A stretch of DNA of 64,000 nt from an uncultured Lachnospiraceae bacterium (GTDB taxonomy: Bacteria > Bacillota > Clostridia > Lachnospirales > Lachnospiraceae), in the NCBI GenBank assembly GCA_902779305.1, contig CACZBD010000011.1, forward strand, positions 62,001-126,000, written 5' to 3'. This document shows, one piece after another, positions 53,294 to 62,274 of the stretch (position 1 is its first letter; each line of letters starts with the position of its first letter). The translations under genes and the position numbers were made by a program. The notes below the pieces were generated by a model, which searched no databases, had not been told where the DNA came from, and was given only the letters and a program-made list of their open reading frames with translations.

Positions 53294-54188
53294 GGAAGAG
53301 CTGAAGAACAGGAAGGATCACGCGGAAGCGGTTCTGAAAGAATACGGAACCATGGCGGATCCGGCTTATCAGAAGATCGTCATGGAAGCCATGGAATACA
53401 ATCTGTTCGCCGGCGGAAAACGGCTTCGTCCGATCCTGATGGAAGAAACATTCCGGATGTTTTGCGGCACGGGAAAAGCGATCGAATCCTTTATGGCTGC
53501 CATCGAGATGATCCATACCTATTCGCTGATCCACGATGACCTTCCGGCAATGGATAATGATGATTACAGACGCGGCCGGAAGACCACGCATGTGGTCTAC
53601 GGTGAGGACATGGCGATCCTGACGGGGGATGCGCTGTTAAACTATGCGTTTGAGACGGCTGCGAAAGCTTTTGATCTTGCAGCTACGGAAGAGGAGATGA
53701 AACGGATCGCCTCCGCACTGCAGATCCTTTCCAAAAAGGCCGGGATCTACGGTATGGTCGGCGGGCAGACTTTTGACGTAGAAGCGGAAGATCAAAACTT
53801 ACCATTAAACGAAGAACAGATGTTATTTATTTTCAAGCTCAAGACAGCTGCTCTGATCGAGGCTTCCCTGATGATCGGTGCCGTGCTGGCAGGCGCGGAT
53901 GCGGAACAGGTCCGGCTCCTGGAAGAAGCCGGAGAGAATGTCGGGATCGCTTTTCAGATCCGTGATGACATCCTGGATGTGACCGGAACACAGGAAGTTC
54001 TCGGGAAGCCGATCGGTTCCGATGCGAAGAACAATAAGACAACATATGTTACTTTAAAAGGGTTGGAACAGGCAGAAGCGGATGTGAGGTCCTATACGGA
54101 CAGGGCGAGAGAATGCCTGAAACGGCTGCCAAACGGCAGCGCGTTTTTGGACAGCCTGTTGACTTATCTGACAGATCGAATAAAATAA
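53271..54188 (+). CDS. ispA: Farnesyl/geranylgeranyl diphosphate synthase
   Basis: 305 aa from ATG 53271; GTG 53265 and GTG 53274 are alternatives. First aspartate-rich motif LIHDDLPAMDNDDYRRGR, GGKRLRP for diphosphate binding, and second motif FQIRDDILDVTGT. It condenses IPP with allylic diphosphates for undecaprenyl and quinone precursors. It sits with dxs, as in most Firmicutes. Residues just before the first DD motif (MIHTYS) are the usual farnesyl type. Confidence 0.94.
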   Translation: MVKPLRFEEELKNRKDHAEAVLKEYGTMADPAYQKIVMEAMEYNLFAGGKRLRPILMEETFRMFCGTGKAIESFMAAIEMIHTYSLIHDDLPAMDNDDYRRGRKTTHVVYGEDMAILTGDALLNYAFETAAKAFDLAATEEEMKRIASALQILSKKAGIYGMVGGQTFDVEAEDQNLPLNEEQMLFIFKLKTAALIEASLMIGAVLAGADAEQVRLLEEAGENVGIAFQIRDDILDVTGTQEVLGKPIGSDAKNNKTTYVTLKGLEQAEADVRSYTDRARECLKRLPNGSAFLDSLLTYLTDRIK

Positions 54189-54201
54189 CGGGTGATTTAT
54201 A

Positions 54202-56070
54202 ATGATTCTTGACCGGATCAAAAAACCAAATGATATCCAGCAGATCGATCCGAGGGATTACGGACAGCTTGCGCAGGAGATCCGTGATTTTCTCGTGCAG
54301 AAGATCAGTGTGACCGGCGGGCATTTAGGCTCAAATCTCGGGGCCGTGGAACTGACCATGGCGCTGCATCTTTGCATGCACTTTCCGGAAGACCAGGTGG
54401 TCTGGGATGTCGGACACCAGTCTTACACGCATAAACTCCTGACCGGGAGAAGAGACGGTTTTGATGAACTCAGAAAATACGGTGGCATGAGCGGCTTCCC
54501 GAAACGAAAGGAATCGCCCTGTGATGCTTTTGACACCGGACACAGTTCCACTTCCGTTTCGGCAGGACTCGGTCTTGTGAAAGCAAGAGACCTTGCGGGC
54601 AAGCAGCATGCGGTCTTTGCCGTGATCGGAGACGGCGCCCTGACAGGCGGCATGGCTTATGAGGCGCTGAATAACGCTTCCAGACTGAAGACCAATTATA
54701 TCGTGATCTTAAACGATAACAATATGTCCATTGCCGAGAATGTCGGCGGTGTTTCGAAATACTTAAGAAGCATCCGGACGGCGGAGCCTTACCGTGATCT
54801 GAAAGTGAACATGGAGAACACGCTTTTGAAGTTTCCGAAGGGCGAAGCGGTCGTGGATGCCCTGAAACGCTATAAGAGCGGGATCAAGCAGCTCCTGGTA
54901 CCCGGCATGTTTTTTGAAGACATGGGGATCACCTATTTAGGGCCGATCGACGGCCACGATATTTCCGCCATGACAAAAATGATCCAGGAAGCCAGAAAGA
55001 TCCCGAAATGCGTCATGATCCATGTGATCACAAAAAAGGGAAAGGGATTCTTGCCGGCGGAACGTCATCCGGCCAGATTCCACGGGACCGACCCTTTCGA
55101 TATCGAAACGGGGCTGCCGACCGTGAACCGGACGAAGTCCAATTATACGGATGTATTTTCCACGATCATGTGTAAACTCGGCGCAAGAAACGAGAAAGTC
55201 TGCGCCATTACGGCCGCGATGCCGGACGGCACCGGCTTAAAGCGTTTTTCCAACATGTATCCGGACCGGTTTTTTGATGTGGGGATCGCGGAAGAACACG
55301 CCGTGACTTTTGCGGCAGGCCTTGCCGCAGGCGGCTTCAGACCGATCGTTGCCGTCTATTCCTCGTTCCTGCAAAGAGCATATGATCAGATCCTGCATGA
55401 TGTCTGCATCCAGAATCTTCCCGTGATCTTTGCGATCGACAGGGCGGGGCTTGTCGGAAGCGACGGAGAAACGCATCAGGGCCTGTTTGATTTTTCCTAC
55501 CTGTCTTCGATCCCCAATATGACGCTGATGGCACCGAAGAACAAGTGGGAACTGTCGGATATGCTGAAATACGCCCTGACGCTTGTGAGTCCTGTTGCGA
55601 TCCGTTATCCGCGGGGACTTGCCTATGACGGACTCGAAGAATTCAGAGCACCGGTATCCTATGGGAAGGCGGAAATACTCTATGAGGAAGAGGATATCGC
55701 GCTCTTTGCCATCGGCAGCATGGTCAAAACGGCCGAGGCTGTCAGACATTCCCTGAAAGAGAAGGGCTTTTCCTGCTCCCTGATCAATGCCAGATTCTGC
55801 AAACCGATCGATGAGGAGACCATTACGGAACTCAGTGAAAATCATAAGCTGATCGTAACACTCGAAGAAAACGTCAAGAGCGGCGGCTTCGGGGAGAAAG
55901 TGCTGGATTATGCGTCGGTGCATGAACTGAATACCAGAGTGCTTGTCATCGCGCTTCCGGATGATTATATCGAGCACGGAAATGTAGATCTTCTGAAACA
56001 TGAGACGGGGATCGACGAAGAATCAGTCACAAAACGGATCATCACCGAGTATGCGGGGCTGTGCCAATGA
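54202..56070 (+). CDS. dxs: 1-deoxy-D-xylulose-5-phosphate synthase
   Basis: 622 aa thiamine-diphosphate enzyme. HLGSNLGAVELTMALH, VGHQSYTHKLLTGR, the TPP motif GDGALTGGMAYEALNNA ... LNDNNMSI and the transketolase pyrimidine region FDVGIAEEHAVTFAAGLA are present. First step of the MEP isoprenoid pathway, feeding the adjacent IspA. Full length. The tlyA start overlaps its stop. Confidence 0.97.
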   Translation: MILDRIKKPNDIQQIDPRDYGQLAQEIRDFLVQKISVTGGHLGSNLGAVELTMALHLCMHFPEDQVVWDVGHQSYTHKLLTGRRDGFDELRKYGGMSGFPKRKESPCDAFDTGHSSTSVSAGLGLVKARDLAGKQHAVFAVIGDGALTGGMAYEALNNASRLKTNYIVILNDNNMSIAENVGGVSKYLRSIRTAEPYRDLKVNMENTLLKFPKGEAVVDALKRYKSGIKQLLVPGMFFEDMGITYLGPIDGHDISAMTKMIQEARKIPKCVMIHVITKKGKGFLPAERHPARFHGTDPFDIETGLPTVNRTKSNYTDVFSTIMCKLGARNEKVCAITAAMPDGTGLKRFSNMYPDRFFDVGIAEEHAVTFAAGLAAGGFRPIVAVYSSFLQRAYDQILHDVCIQNLPVIFAIDRAGLVGSDGETHQGLFDFSYLSSIPNMTLMAPKNKWELSDMLKYALTLVSPVAIRYPRGLAYDGLEEFRAPVSYGKAEILYEEEDIALFAIGSMVKTAEAVRHSLKEKGFSCSLINARFCKPIDEETITELSENHKLIVTLEENVKSGGFGEKVLDYASVHELNTRVLVIALPDDYIEHGNVDLLKHETGIDEESVTKRIITEYAGLCQ

Positions 56071-56939
56071 AGGAACGTCTGGATGTCATTCTCGTAAAGC
56101 TTGGTTACGCAAGCAGCCGTGAAAAGGCCAAAGCCATCATCATGTCCGGAAATGTTTTTGTCAAAGGGCAGAGAGAGGACAAGGCCGGTGCGGTCTTTGA
56201 TCCGGAAGGGCTGGACCTGACGGTGAAGGACACCGCGCAAAAATACGTGAGCAGGGGCGGCCTGAAACTGGAAAAGGCCATGCAGGAATTTCCGATCACG
56301 TTAAAGGACTGCGTCTGCATGGACATCGGGGCCTCAACCGGCGGATTCACGGACTGCATGCTGCAAAACGGCGCCGCAAAGGTCTATGCGATCGATGTCG
56401 GACATGGACAACTGGACTGGAAACTTCGGAATGACGAACGCGTTGTCTGCATGGAAAAGACCAATTTCCGCTATGTAACACACGAGCAGATCGAAGAACC
56501 GATCGATTTTGCCTCTGCGGATGTGTCATTCATTTCCCTGACGAAGATCCTCCCGGCAGCATATCCGCTGTTAAAAGAGGATGCGAAGATGGTCTGCCTG
56601 ATCAAACCACAGTTTGAAGCAGGCAGGGAGAAGGTCGGCAAGAAGGGTGTCGTCAGGGACCCGAAGGTGCACGAGGAAGTGCTGCATGCGATCTTGTCGT
56701 TTTGTAAAAATCACGGCTTTGCGGTTCTGGGGCTGACATATTCCCCGATCAAAGGGCCGGAGGGCAATATTGAATATCTGGCCTATTTAGAAAAGGTTGA
56801 CATAAAACAAGGTCAAGTTAACATAACAGAAAAAGCGGTTGACATAAATTCGGAATTAGTTAACATAATCGATCCGGATGCGGAAATAAAGCAGACGGTG
56901 CATGCCCTGGTGGAGCGGGCCCATTCGGAGTTGGAGTAG
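56067..56939 (+). CDS. tlyA: TlyA-family rRNA 2'-O-methyltransferase with repeat-bearing linker
   Basis: 290 aa from ATG 56067, overlapping the dxs stop as ATGA. The S4 domain (RLDVILVKLGYASSREKAKA) is followed by an FtsJ/RrmJ-like Rossmann domain: MDIGASTGGFTDCML for SAM, AIDVGHGQLDWKL, LIKPQFEAGREKVGKKGVV. It methylates rRNA riboses. After residue about 240, where the family usually ends, comes an extension VDIKQGQVNITEKA / VDINSELVNIIDPD. It has a 7-residue period because it encodes four copies of the dispersed DNA motif at exact 21-base spacing. A charged helix follows. Confidence 0.92.
   Translation: MKERLDVILVKLGYASSREKAKAIIMSGNVFVKGQREDKAGAVFDPEGLDLTVKDTAQKYVSRGGLKLEKAMQEFPITLKDCVCMDIGASTGGFTDCMLQNGAAKVYAIDVGHGQLDWKLRNDERVVCMEKTNFRYVTHEQIEEPIDFASADVSFISLTKILPAAYPLLKEDAKMVCLIKPQFEAGREKVGKKGVVRDPKVHEEVLHAILSFCKNHGFAVLGLTYSPIKGPEGNIEYLAYLEKVDIKQGQVNITEKAVDINSELVNIIDPDAEIKQTVHALVERAHSELE
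56796..56868 (+). repeat. Four RGTTDACATAAH motifs at exact 21-bp period
   Basis: GTTGACATAA 56796-56805, GTTAACATAA 56817-56826, GTTGACATAA 56838-56847, GTTAACATAA 56859-56868, alternating G and A at the variable base, with unrelated 11-base spacers. 21 bp equals two helical turns and seven codons. It lies 75 bases before the nadK start. Confidence 0.85.
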
Positions 56940-56942
56940 TCT

Positions 56943-57785
56943 ATGCGTAATTTTCATGTCATGACAAATGCGGATAAGGATCAGGATCTTCTCGTTACGA
57001 AACGGATCCGTGATTATCTGACGAGAAACGGCTGCAGGTGCGGATATGAGATCGTTGACCGTACCCCTGCTGAAAAATCCCTGCATCTTCCTGAAGATAC
57101 CGAATGCGTGATCGTATCGGGCGGAGACGGCACGATGATCCGTGTGGCGGATCTTGTTGCGGGGAGCGTGCCGATCATCGGTGTGAACTTAGGACGCCTT
57201 GGCTTTCTCGAAGAGATCGAGGTCGACAGGCTCGAGGAAATGCTAAAAAGGCTTATCGCGGATGATTTTGAGATCGAGGAACGCATGATGCTGACCGGGA
57301 CCGGATCCCGTCTGCAGGAGGAAAAACTGCACGCTTTGAATGATATCGTCATTTCCGGCAGCGGTTCCATGCAGATCCTGACGCTTAAGATCTTTGTCAA
57401 CGACCTGCTTCTGGCAACGTATTCCGCGGACGGCATGATCGTATGCACGCCGACGGGATCGACTGCCTATAATCTGTCCGCCGGCGGACCGATCGTGGAG
57501 CCTGATGCCAAATCGATCCTTCTGACGCCGATCTGCCCGCACAACCTGAATTCAAGATCGATCGTGCTTTCTGCGGATGATGAGATCACCATCCGTGTGG
57601 GAGAATCCAGATACGAAGGGGAACAGCATGCGGAGGCTTCTTTTGACGGCGGCAGGAAGGTTGAACTGTTACCGCTTGACGCGATCACGATCCGGCGATC
57701 GCGCATCAGCACTTCTTTGATCAAACTGAACAGGGAAAGCTTCTTAAAAACACTTTCCGCAAAGTTTACGGGGTATATGGCATGA
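56943..57785 (+). CDS. nadK: NAD kinase
   Basis: 280 aa. VSGGDGTMIRVADLVAG (GGDG catalytic motif), GVNLGRLGFLEEI, NDIVISGSG and TPTGSTAYNLSAGGPIVEP are complete. It makes NADP from NAD. Three bases after tlyA, and just downstream of its motif array. Overlaps argR by four bases. Confidence 0.96.
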   Translation: MRNFHVMTNADKDQDLLVTKRIRDYLTRNGCRCGYEIVDRTPAEKSLHLPEDTECVIVSGGDGTMIRVADLVAGSVPIIGVNLGRLGFLEEIEVDRLEEMLKRLIADDFEIEERMMLTGTGSRLQEEKLHALNDIVISGSGSMQILTLKIFVNDLLLATYSADGMIVCTPTGSTAYNLSAGGPIVEPDAKSILLTPICPHNLNSRSIVLSADDEITIRVGESRYEGEQHAEASFDGGRKVELLPLDAITIRRSRISTSLIKLNRESFLKTLSAKFTGYMA

Positions 57786-58237
57786 AGAACAGCAGACAGA
57801 AGAAGATCCTGGAACTGATCGCGGACCGTCCGGTGGAGACACAGGATGAGCTTGCGCGTCTTCTGCAGGAGGCCGGCTTTCATGTGACGCAGGCAACGGT
57901 TTCGAGAGACATCAAACAGATGCAGCTGGTCAAGATCGTGGACGCCAAAAGCGGCAGACAGCGTTATGCCTCCCGTAAGGAGATCCCGAAGGATTTCGGC
58001 GGAACCTATATCCGCGTCTTCAAAGAGGGTGTGATCTCCATGGATCTTGCCATGAACATTCTTGTTGTCAAGACGGTTTCCGGCATGGCGATGGCGGTTG
58101 CCGCGGCCATGGATGCGATGGATATTGACAGCATTGTCGGAACCATTGCGGGGGATGACACGATCATGTGCGCGATCCGGACGATCGAAGATGCAAAGGA
58201 CGTTCTTGACAGACTGAATGCAGTCTGGAAAATCTGA
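57782..58237 (+). CDS. argR: Arginine repressor ArgR/AhrC
   Basis: 151 aa. The winged HTH is QKKILELIADRPVETQDELA with QATVSRDIKQMQLVK as recognition helix. The C-terminal arginine-binding hexamerisation domain contains GTIAGDDTIMCAIRT. It controls arginine biosynthesis and catabolism, and in this conserved cluster it is housekeeping-located. Start overlaps the nadK stop (ATGA). Confidence 0.95.
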   Translation: MKNSRQKKILELIADRPVETQDELARLLQEAGFHVTQATVSRDIKQMQLVKIVDAKSGRQRYASRKEIPKDFGGTYIRVFKEGVISMDLAMNILVVKTVSGMAMAVAAAMDAMDIDSIVGTIAGDDTIMCAIRTIEDAKDVLDRLNAVWKI

Positions 58238-58262
58238 ACATTCACATAAGAAACGGGGGACC

Positions 58263-59960
58263 ATGTTACAGAGTATTCATGTAAAAAACATCGCATTGAT
58301 CGACGATGTGGAAATAGAACTGGGAAAAGGCCTGCATGTATTGAGCGGGGAGACCGGGGCCGGTAAATCGATCATCATCGACGCCGTGAATTTCACGCTC
58401 GGGAAACGCATGCCCAAAGAAGTCGTCAGGGAAGATGCCGATTATGCGCTTTGCGAGCTCGTATTTACGATCGAAACGCCGCAGCAGGAGCAGGTGCTGG
58501 CCGATCTGGATCTGCCTGATGAGGACGGCCTGATCGTCATGCAGAGAAAGATCACGAACGGCCGGAGCCTGTGCCGCGTCAATGGTGAAAATGTCTCGGC
58601 GTCTGCCTTAAAGGAACTGGCGGGCGTTCTGATCGACATTCACGGACAGCATGAGCATCAGTCCCTGCTGTATGAGAAGAAACACAGGGAGATCCTGGAC
58701 GCTTTTTGCGGAAAGGACTGCAGTGACCTTTTGGAACAACTGAAAACGGAATACGGAAATTATACGGCGCTGAAGAAGGAATACGAGGACGCCGCCACGC
58801 TGCAGAAAAACCGCGTCAGGGAACTGGAACTGGCCGAGTTTGAGGCGCATGAGATCGAAGAGGCTTCCCTGAAAGCGGGAGAAGATGAGGAACTGGAAGA
58901 AGCCTACCGCAAGATGGTCAATGCAAGAAAGATCGCGGAAGCGGTGCAGACGGCGCATTACAGTACCGGGTACGATTCGCAGGAGAGTGCCGGCAGCATG
59001 ATCGGCCGCAGTATTTCCGAACTGAGAAACGTGGCGGACTGCGATAAGGAACTTGAAGGACTGCTTGCCCTGCTTACGGACATTGACGGGCTTTTGAATG
59101 ATTTTAACAGATCGATCGCGGACTACGAGAAGAGCCTGCAGTTTGAGGAAGAGACATTCCGGGAAACGGAGGAACGTCTGAATCTGGTAAACCGTCTGAA
59201 GAGTAAATACGGGCAGACGATCGAAGAAGTTCTTGCCTACTATGAGGAACTGCAGGAAAAGATCGCAAAACTGAACGATTTTGATGCCTATCTTTCGGAT
59301 CTGTCTGCAAGGATGAAACAGGCGGAGAGTCTGTGCCTGAAGCTTTGTTCAGAACTGTCGGCGGTTCGGAAAAAGGGTGCTTTGCTTCTTGCAAAAGAAC
59401 TGCAGAAAGGCCTGCTCGATCTGAATTTTTTGGATGCGCGTTTTGAGATCCCGGTGGAAGAAGATCCTTCGCATATGAGTGCGGAGGGCTATGATCATGT
59501 GCAGTTTCTGATCAGCACCAATCCGGGTGAGAAAGTCAAACCCCTTGTCAATGTTGCATCGGGCGGCGAACTGTCCAGGATCATGCTGGCACTCAAAGCG
59601 GTACTGTCCGAAAAGGATCAGGTCAGTACGCTGATCTTTGACGAGATCGATACCGGGATCAGCGGGATCACGGCCGGAAAGGTATCCGAGAAACTCTCCG
59701 ATCTTGCAAGAGAGCACCAGGTACTGTGCGTAACGCATCTGCCGCAGATCGCCGCGATGGCAGATATGCATTATGAGATCAGCAAGTCGGTGACAGACGG
59801 CAGGACGGTTACAAAAGTAAAGAAACTGACAAAAGAAGAAAGCGCAAGGGAACTTGCACGTATGCTTTCCGGCGCGCAGGTGAGCGAAGCTGTACTGAAG
59901 AACGCGGAAGAAATGCTGCAAAGGGCAGCTGAGCATAAAGCGAAACATGCAGAGGGATGA
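58263..59960 (+). CDS. recN: DNA repair protein RecN
   Basis: 565 aa from ATG 58263 (GGGGGA upstream; an earlier in-frame start at 58218 overlaps argR). SMC-like ATPase: Walker A SGETGAGKSIIIDAVNF, coiled-coil arms (about 160-370), signature VASGGELSRIMLALKAVL and Walker B LIFDEIDTGISGITA. It organises broken DNA ends for recombination repair. spoIVB-spo0A do not follow it here. Confidence 0.96.
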   Translation: MLQSIHVKNIALIDDVEIELGKGLHVLSGETGAGKSIIIDAVNFTLGKRMPKEVVREDADYALCELVFTIETPQQEQVLADLDLPDEDGLIVMQRKITNGRSLCRVNGENVSASALKELAGVLIDIHGQHEHQSLLYEKKHREILDAFCGKDCSDLLEQLKTEYGNYTALKKEYEDAATLQKNRVRELELAEFEAHEIEEASLKAGEDEELEEAYRKMVNARKIAEAVQTAHYSTGYDSQESAGSMIGRSISELRNVADCDKELEGLLALLTDIDGLLNDFNRSIADYEKSLQFEEETFRETEERLNLVNRLKSKYGQTIEEVLAYYEELQEKIAKLNDFDAYLSDLSARMKQAESLCLKLCSELSAVRKKGALLLAKELQKGLLDLNFLDARFEIPVEEDPSHMSAEGYDHVQFLISTNPGEKVKPLVNVASGGELSRIMLALKAVLSEKDQVSTLIFDEIDTGISGITAGKVSEKLSDLAREHQVLCVTHLPQIAAMADMHYEISKSVTDGRTVTKVKKLTKEESARELARMLSGAQVSEAVLKNAEEMLQRAAEHKAKHAEG

Positions 59961-59961
59961 C

Positions 59962-62274
59962 ATGTCGAAGAGAAGAGCTGACAGATCGCTGAACAGATCG
60001 CACAACAATGCATTATGTAAACCAAAATGGTATTTTGTTGCTTTGAGCGTATTGGCAGTTGTATTTTCCGTATCTTTTTTCTGTCATCAGGCCAATGCCG
60101 CATCCGATCCCGAAAAGTCTAAAGAGGTGGATATCCTCTTTACACATGATCTGCATTCCTGCCTTGAGAGTTATGTGACGACACGCGGCATGCAGAACGG
60201 AACGGAACCTGTCGAAGCGGGCGGATTTGCAAGGCTGAAAACGGTGATCGATGAAGCAAGAGCGGTGAATCCCGACACCCTTGTCGTGGATGCCGGTGAT
60301 TTCCCGATGGGAACGCTTTATCAGGTGCTGTTCGACACCGATGCGCCGGAACTCAGGATGATGGGAAGGCTTGGATTTGATGCGACAACCTTCGGAAATC
60401 ATGATTTTGACTACGGCTCCGAAGCGCTTGCCAAAATGTTCCTTGCCGCAGCAGGATCAGGAGACCCGAAGCCGGCCTTTGTCATCAATAATTTTGATTT
60501 TTCCTCCTATAACACAGGTTCCAAGATGATCTACGATGCGCTGAACGAGTACGGATTCAGCGAGTATGTCGTGCTGCAAAAAGGTGATGTAAAGATCGCG
60601 GTATTCGGGACGCTCGGCTACGATGCGATCGACTGTGCGCCGCGCTGTGAACTGACATGGCTCGACCCCATCGAATGCAGTAAGAAAACGGTTGAAAAGA
60701 TCAAGGCCAATGAGGATGTGGACATGATCGTCTGCCTGTCGCATTGCGGGATCAGCTCGAATCCGAAGAAGTCGGAGGATGAGATCCTTGCCAAAAAAGT
60801 GCCGGATATCGATGTGATCATCAGCGGACACAGCCACAGTGTGCTTGAAGAGCCGATCATTGTGAAGAATACGATCATCATGTGTTCCGGCTGCTACGGC
60901 TATTATACGGGAAGCGCACATCTGAAGCAGAACAAAAAAGGACGTTGGGAAGTTTCTGACTATAAACTGATCGAAATGGATTCATCGATCGAAGAAGACC
61001 CGGAGACGCTGAAGGAGATCGCTGTTTTCGCGGCCAAGATCGATGACAGGTACTTAAAGGATTTCGGCTATACGGCGGAGCAGGTTGTCGCAACGAACGC
61101 TTATTCCTTTGAGAGCGTTGACGATATGTATTTTGACCATCGGGAGCACCGTCTGGGGAATCTGATCACGGACGCTTACCGGTATGCGGTCAATGCGACG
61201 CCTTCGGGAATGGAACATCTGGTGGATGTTGCCGTAACGCCTGCCGGAACGGTCAGAGACACCTATTATCCCGGGGATATCACCATAGCCGATGTATTCG
61301 GATCTTTTTCCCTAGGATCCGGGGCCGACGGGACGGTCGGCTATCCGCTGATCAGCTTCTATCTGACCGGACAGGAACTGAAAACGGTAGCAGAGATCGA
61401 TGCATCCGTATCCGATCTGATGGAATCGGCAAGGCTTTATATGAGCGGGCTCGGATTCTCCTTTAATCCGCACAGGATGATCCTGAACAGGATGAATGAC
61501 ATCTGGCTGAACGAAGCCCTGATGTCCTCTTCGAAGACGAAGATCTCCAATAAAAAGATGTACCGTGTGGTCACGGACATGTATTCGGGAATGATGCTGC
61601 AGTCCGTAACGGATGTCAGCAAGGGGCTTCTGCATGTGGAACCGAAATTTGCCGATGGTACGCCGGTCACGGATTTCAATGATGTGATCGTCTATCAGGC
61701 GGACGGCAGGGAACTGAAAGCCTGGGATGCCATTGCGCAGTATATGCAGTCCTTTGAAAAGGATGAAAACGGGATCAGCAGGATCCCGGAGTATTACTCG
61801 GTCACGCATGAGCGTAAGATCGTTGATGATTCCAGAAATCCCATTTCCCTGTTCAAGCGCCCCAACCGCTTCGGCATGGCAGCGTTCGGGATCGTGGTCC
61901 TGCTTCTTTTGATCATCGTGCTCATTGTGAGAGCCCTTATCAGAAGGAGACGCAGGAAGAAGCAGGAACTGGCCGTTCCGGTCGAGAAGTTTATCGATGT
62001 CGAGGTGATCGAGTCGGAAAGAAAGGTCGCAAAGACGCCTGAAAAGACGGAAGAAAAGAAAGAAGAGCCTGCAGAAGAGAAGAGGGAAGAGAAACAGGAA
62101 GAGTCTGCAGAAGAGAAGAAAGAGGAGAAAGAAGACAAACAGGAAGAGTCTGCAGAAGAAGAGAAAGAGGAAAAGCAGGAAGAAACGGAAAAAGAGAAGA
62201 TAGAAGAAAAACAGGAACAGAAAAAAGAGGAAACACCAGAAACAAAAGAAGAAAGCGAGGACAAAGATGTATGA
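59962..62274 (+). CDS. Membrane-anchored 5'-nucleotidase / UDP-sugar hydrolase family protein
   Basis: 770 aa from ATG 59962. The signal peptide (about 22-47) ends HQANAAS. The metallophosphatase domain has Asp63/His65 in FTHDLHSCLE (Ser where DxHG has Gly), VVDAGDFPMG, TFGNHDFDYG, SHCGI and SGHSHSVLEEP. The 5_nucleotid_C domain starts near ENLITDAYRYA-like HRLGNLITDAYRYAVN (about 395-620). A membrane helix (about 630-658) and a cytoplasmic basic/acidic tail of KEEKQEESAEE-type repeats close the protein. It cleaves extracellular nucleotides or UDP-sugars for salvage. The next gene starts inside its tail. Confidence 0.9.
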   Translation: MSKRRADRSLNRSHNNALCKPKWYFVALSVLAVVFSVSFFCHQANAASDPEKSKEVDILFTHDLHSCLESYVTTRGMQNGTEPVEAGGFARLKTVIDEARAVNPDTLVVDAGDFPMGTLYQVLFDTDAPELRMMGRLGFDATTFGNHDFDYGSEALAKMFLAAAGSGDPKPAFVINNFDFSSYNTGSKMIYDALNEYGFSEYVVLQKGDVKIAVFGTLGYDAIDCAPRCELTWLDPIECSKKTVEKIKANEDVDMIVCLSHCGISSNPKKSEDEILAKKVPDIDVIISGHSHSVLEEPIIVKNTIIMCSGCYGYYTGSAHLKQNKKGRWEVSDYKLIEMDSSIEEDPETLKEIAVFAAKIDDRYLKDFGYTAEQVVATNAYSFESVDDMYFDHREHRLGNLITDAYRYAVNATPSGMEHLVDVAVTPAGTVRDTYYPGDITIADVFGSFSLGSGADGTVGYPLISFYLTGQELKTVAEIDASVSDLMESARLYMSGLGFSFNPHRMILNRMNDIWLNEALMSSSKTKISNKKMYRVVTDMYSGMMLQSVTDVSKGLLHVEPKFADGTPVTDFNDVIVYQADGRELKAWDAIAQYMQSFEKDENGISRIPEYYSVTHERKIVDDSRNPISLFKRPNRFGMAAFGIVVLLLLIIVLIVRALIRRRRRKKQELAVPVEKFIDVEVIESERKVAKTPEKTEEKKEEPAEEKREEKQEESAEEKKEEKEDKQEESAEEEKEEKQEETEKEKIEEKQEQKKEETPETKEESEDKDV
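60013..60022 (-). repeat. RGTTDACATAAH motif copy
   Basis: Minus-strand GTTTACATAA preceded by G, near the 5' end of the nucleotidase gene, encoding ALCK on the plus strand. Shares 17 identical bases with the copy at 52802. Confidence 0.6.
62020..62265 (+). repeat. Glu/Lys-rich low-complexity repeat in the nucleotidase tail
   Basis: Purine-only repeats such as GAAGAGTCTGCAGAAGAG encode KQEESAEEKKEEK units. Likely slippage-prone; long shadow frames on the minus strand come from this bias. Confidence 0.75.

Noticed and set aside
56796-56868. CRISPR array or simple tandem repeat
   Set aside because: Repeat units are only 10-12 bases with 11-base spacers, in frame within a conserved gene, and no cas genes are present.
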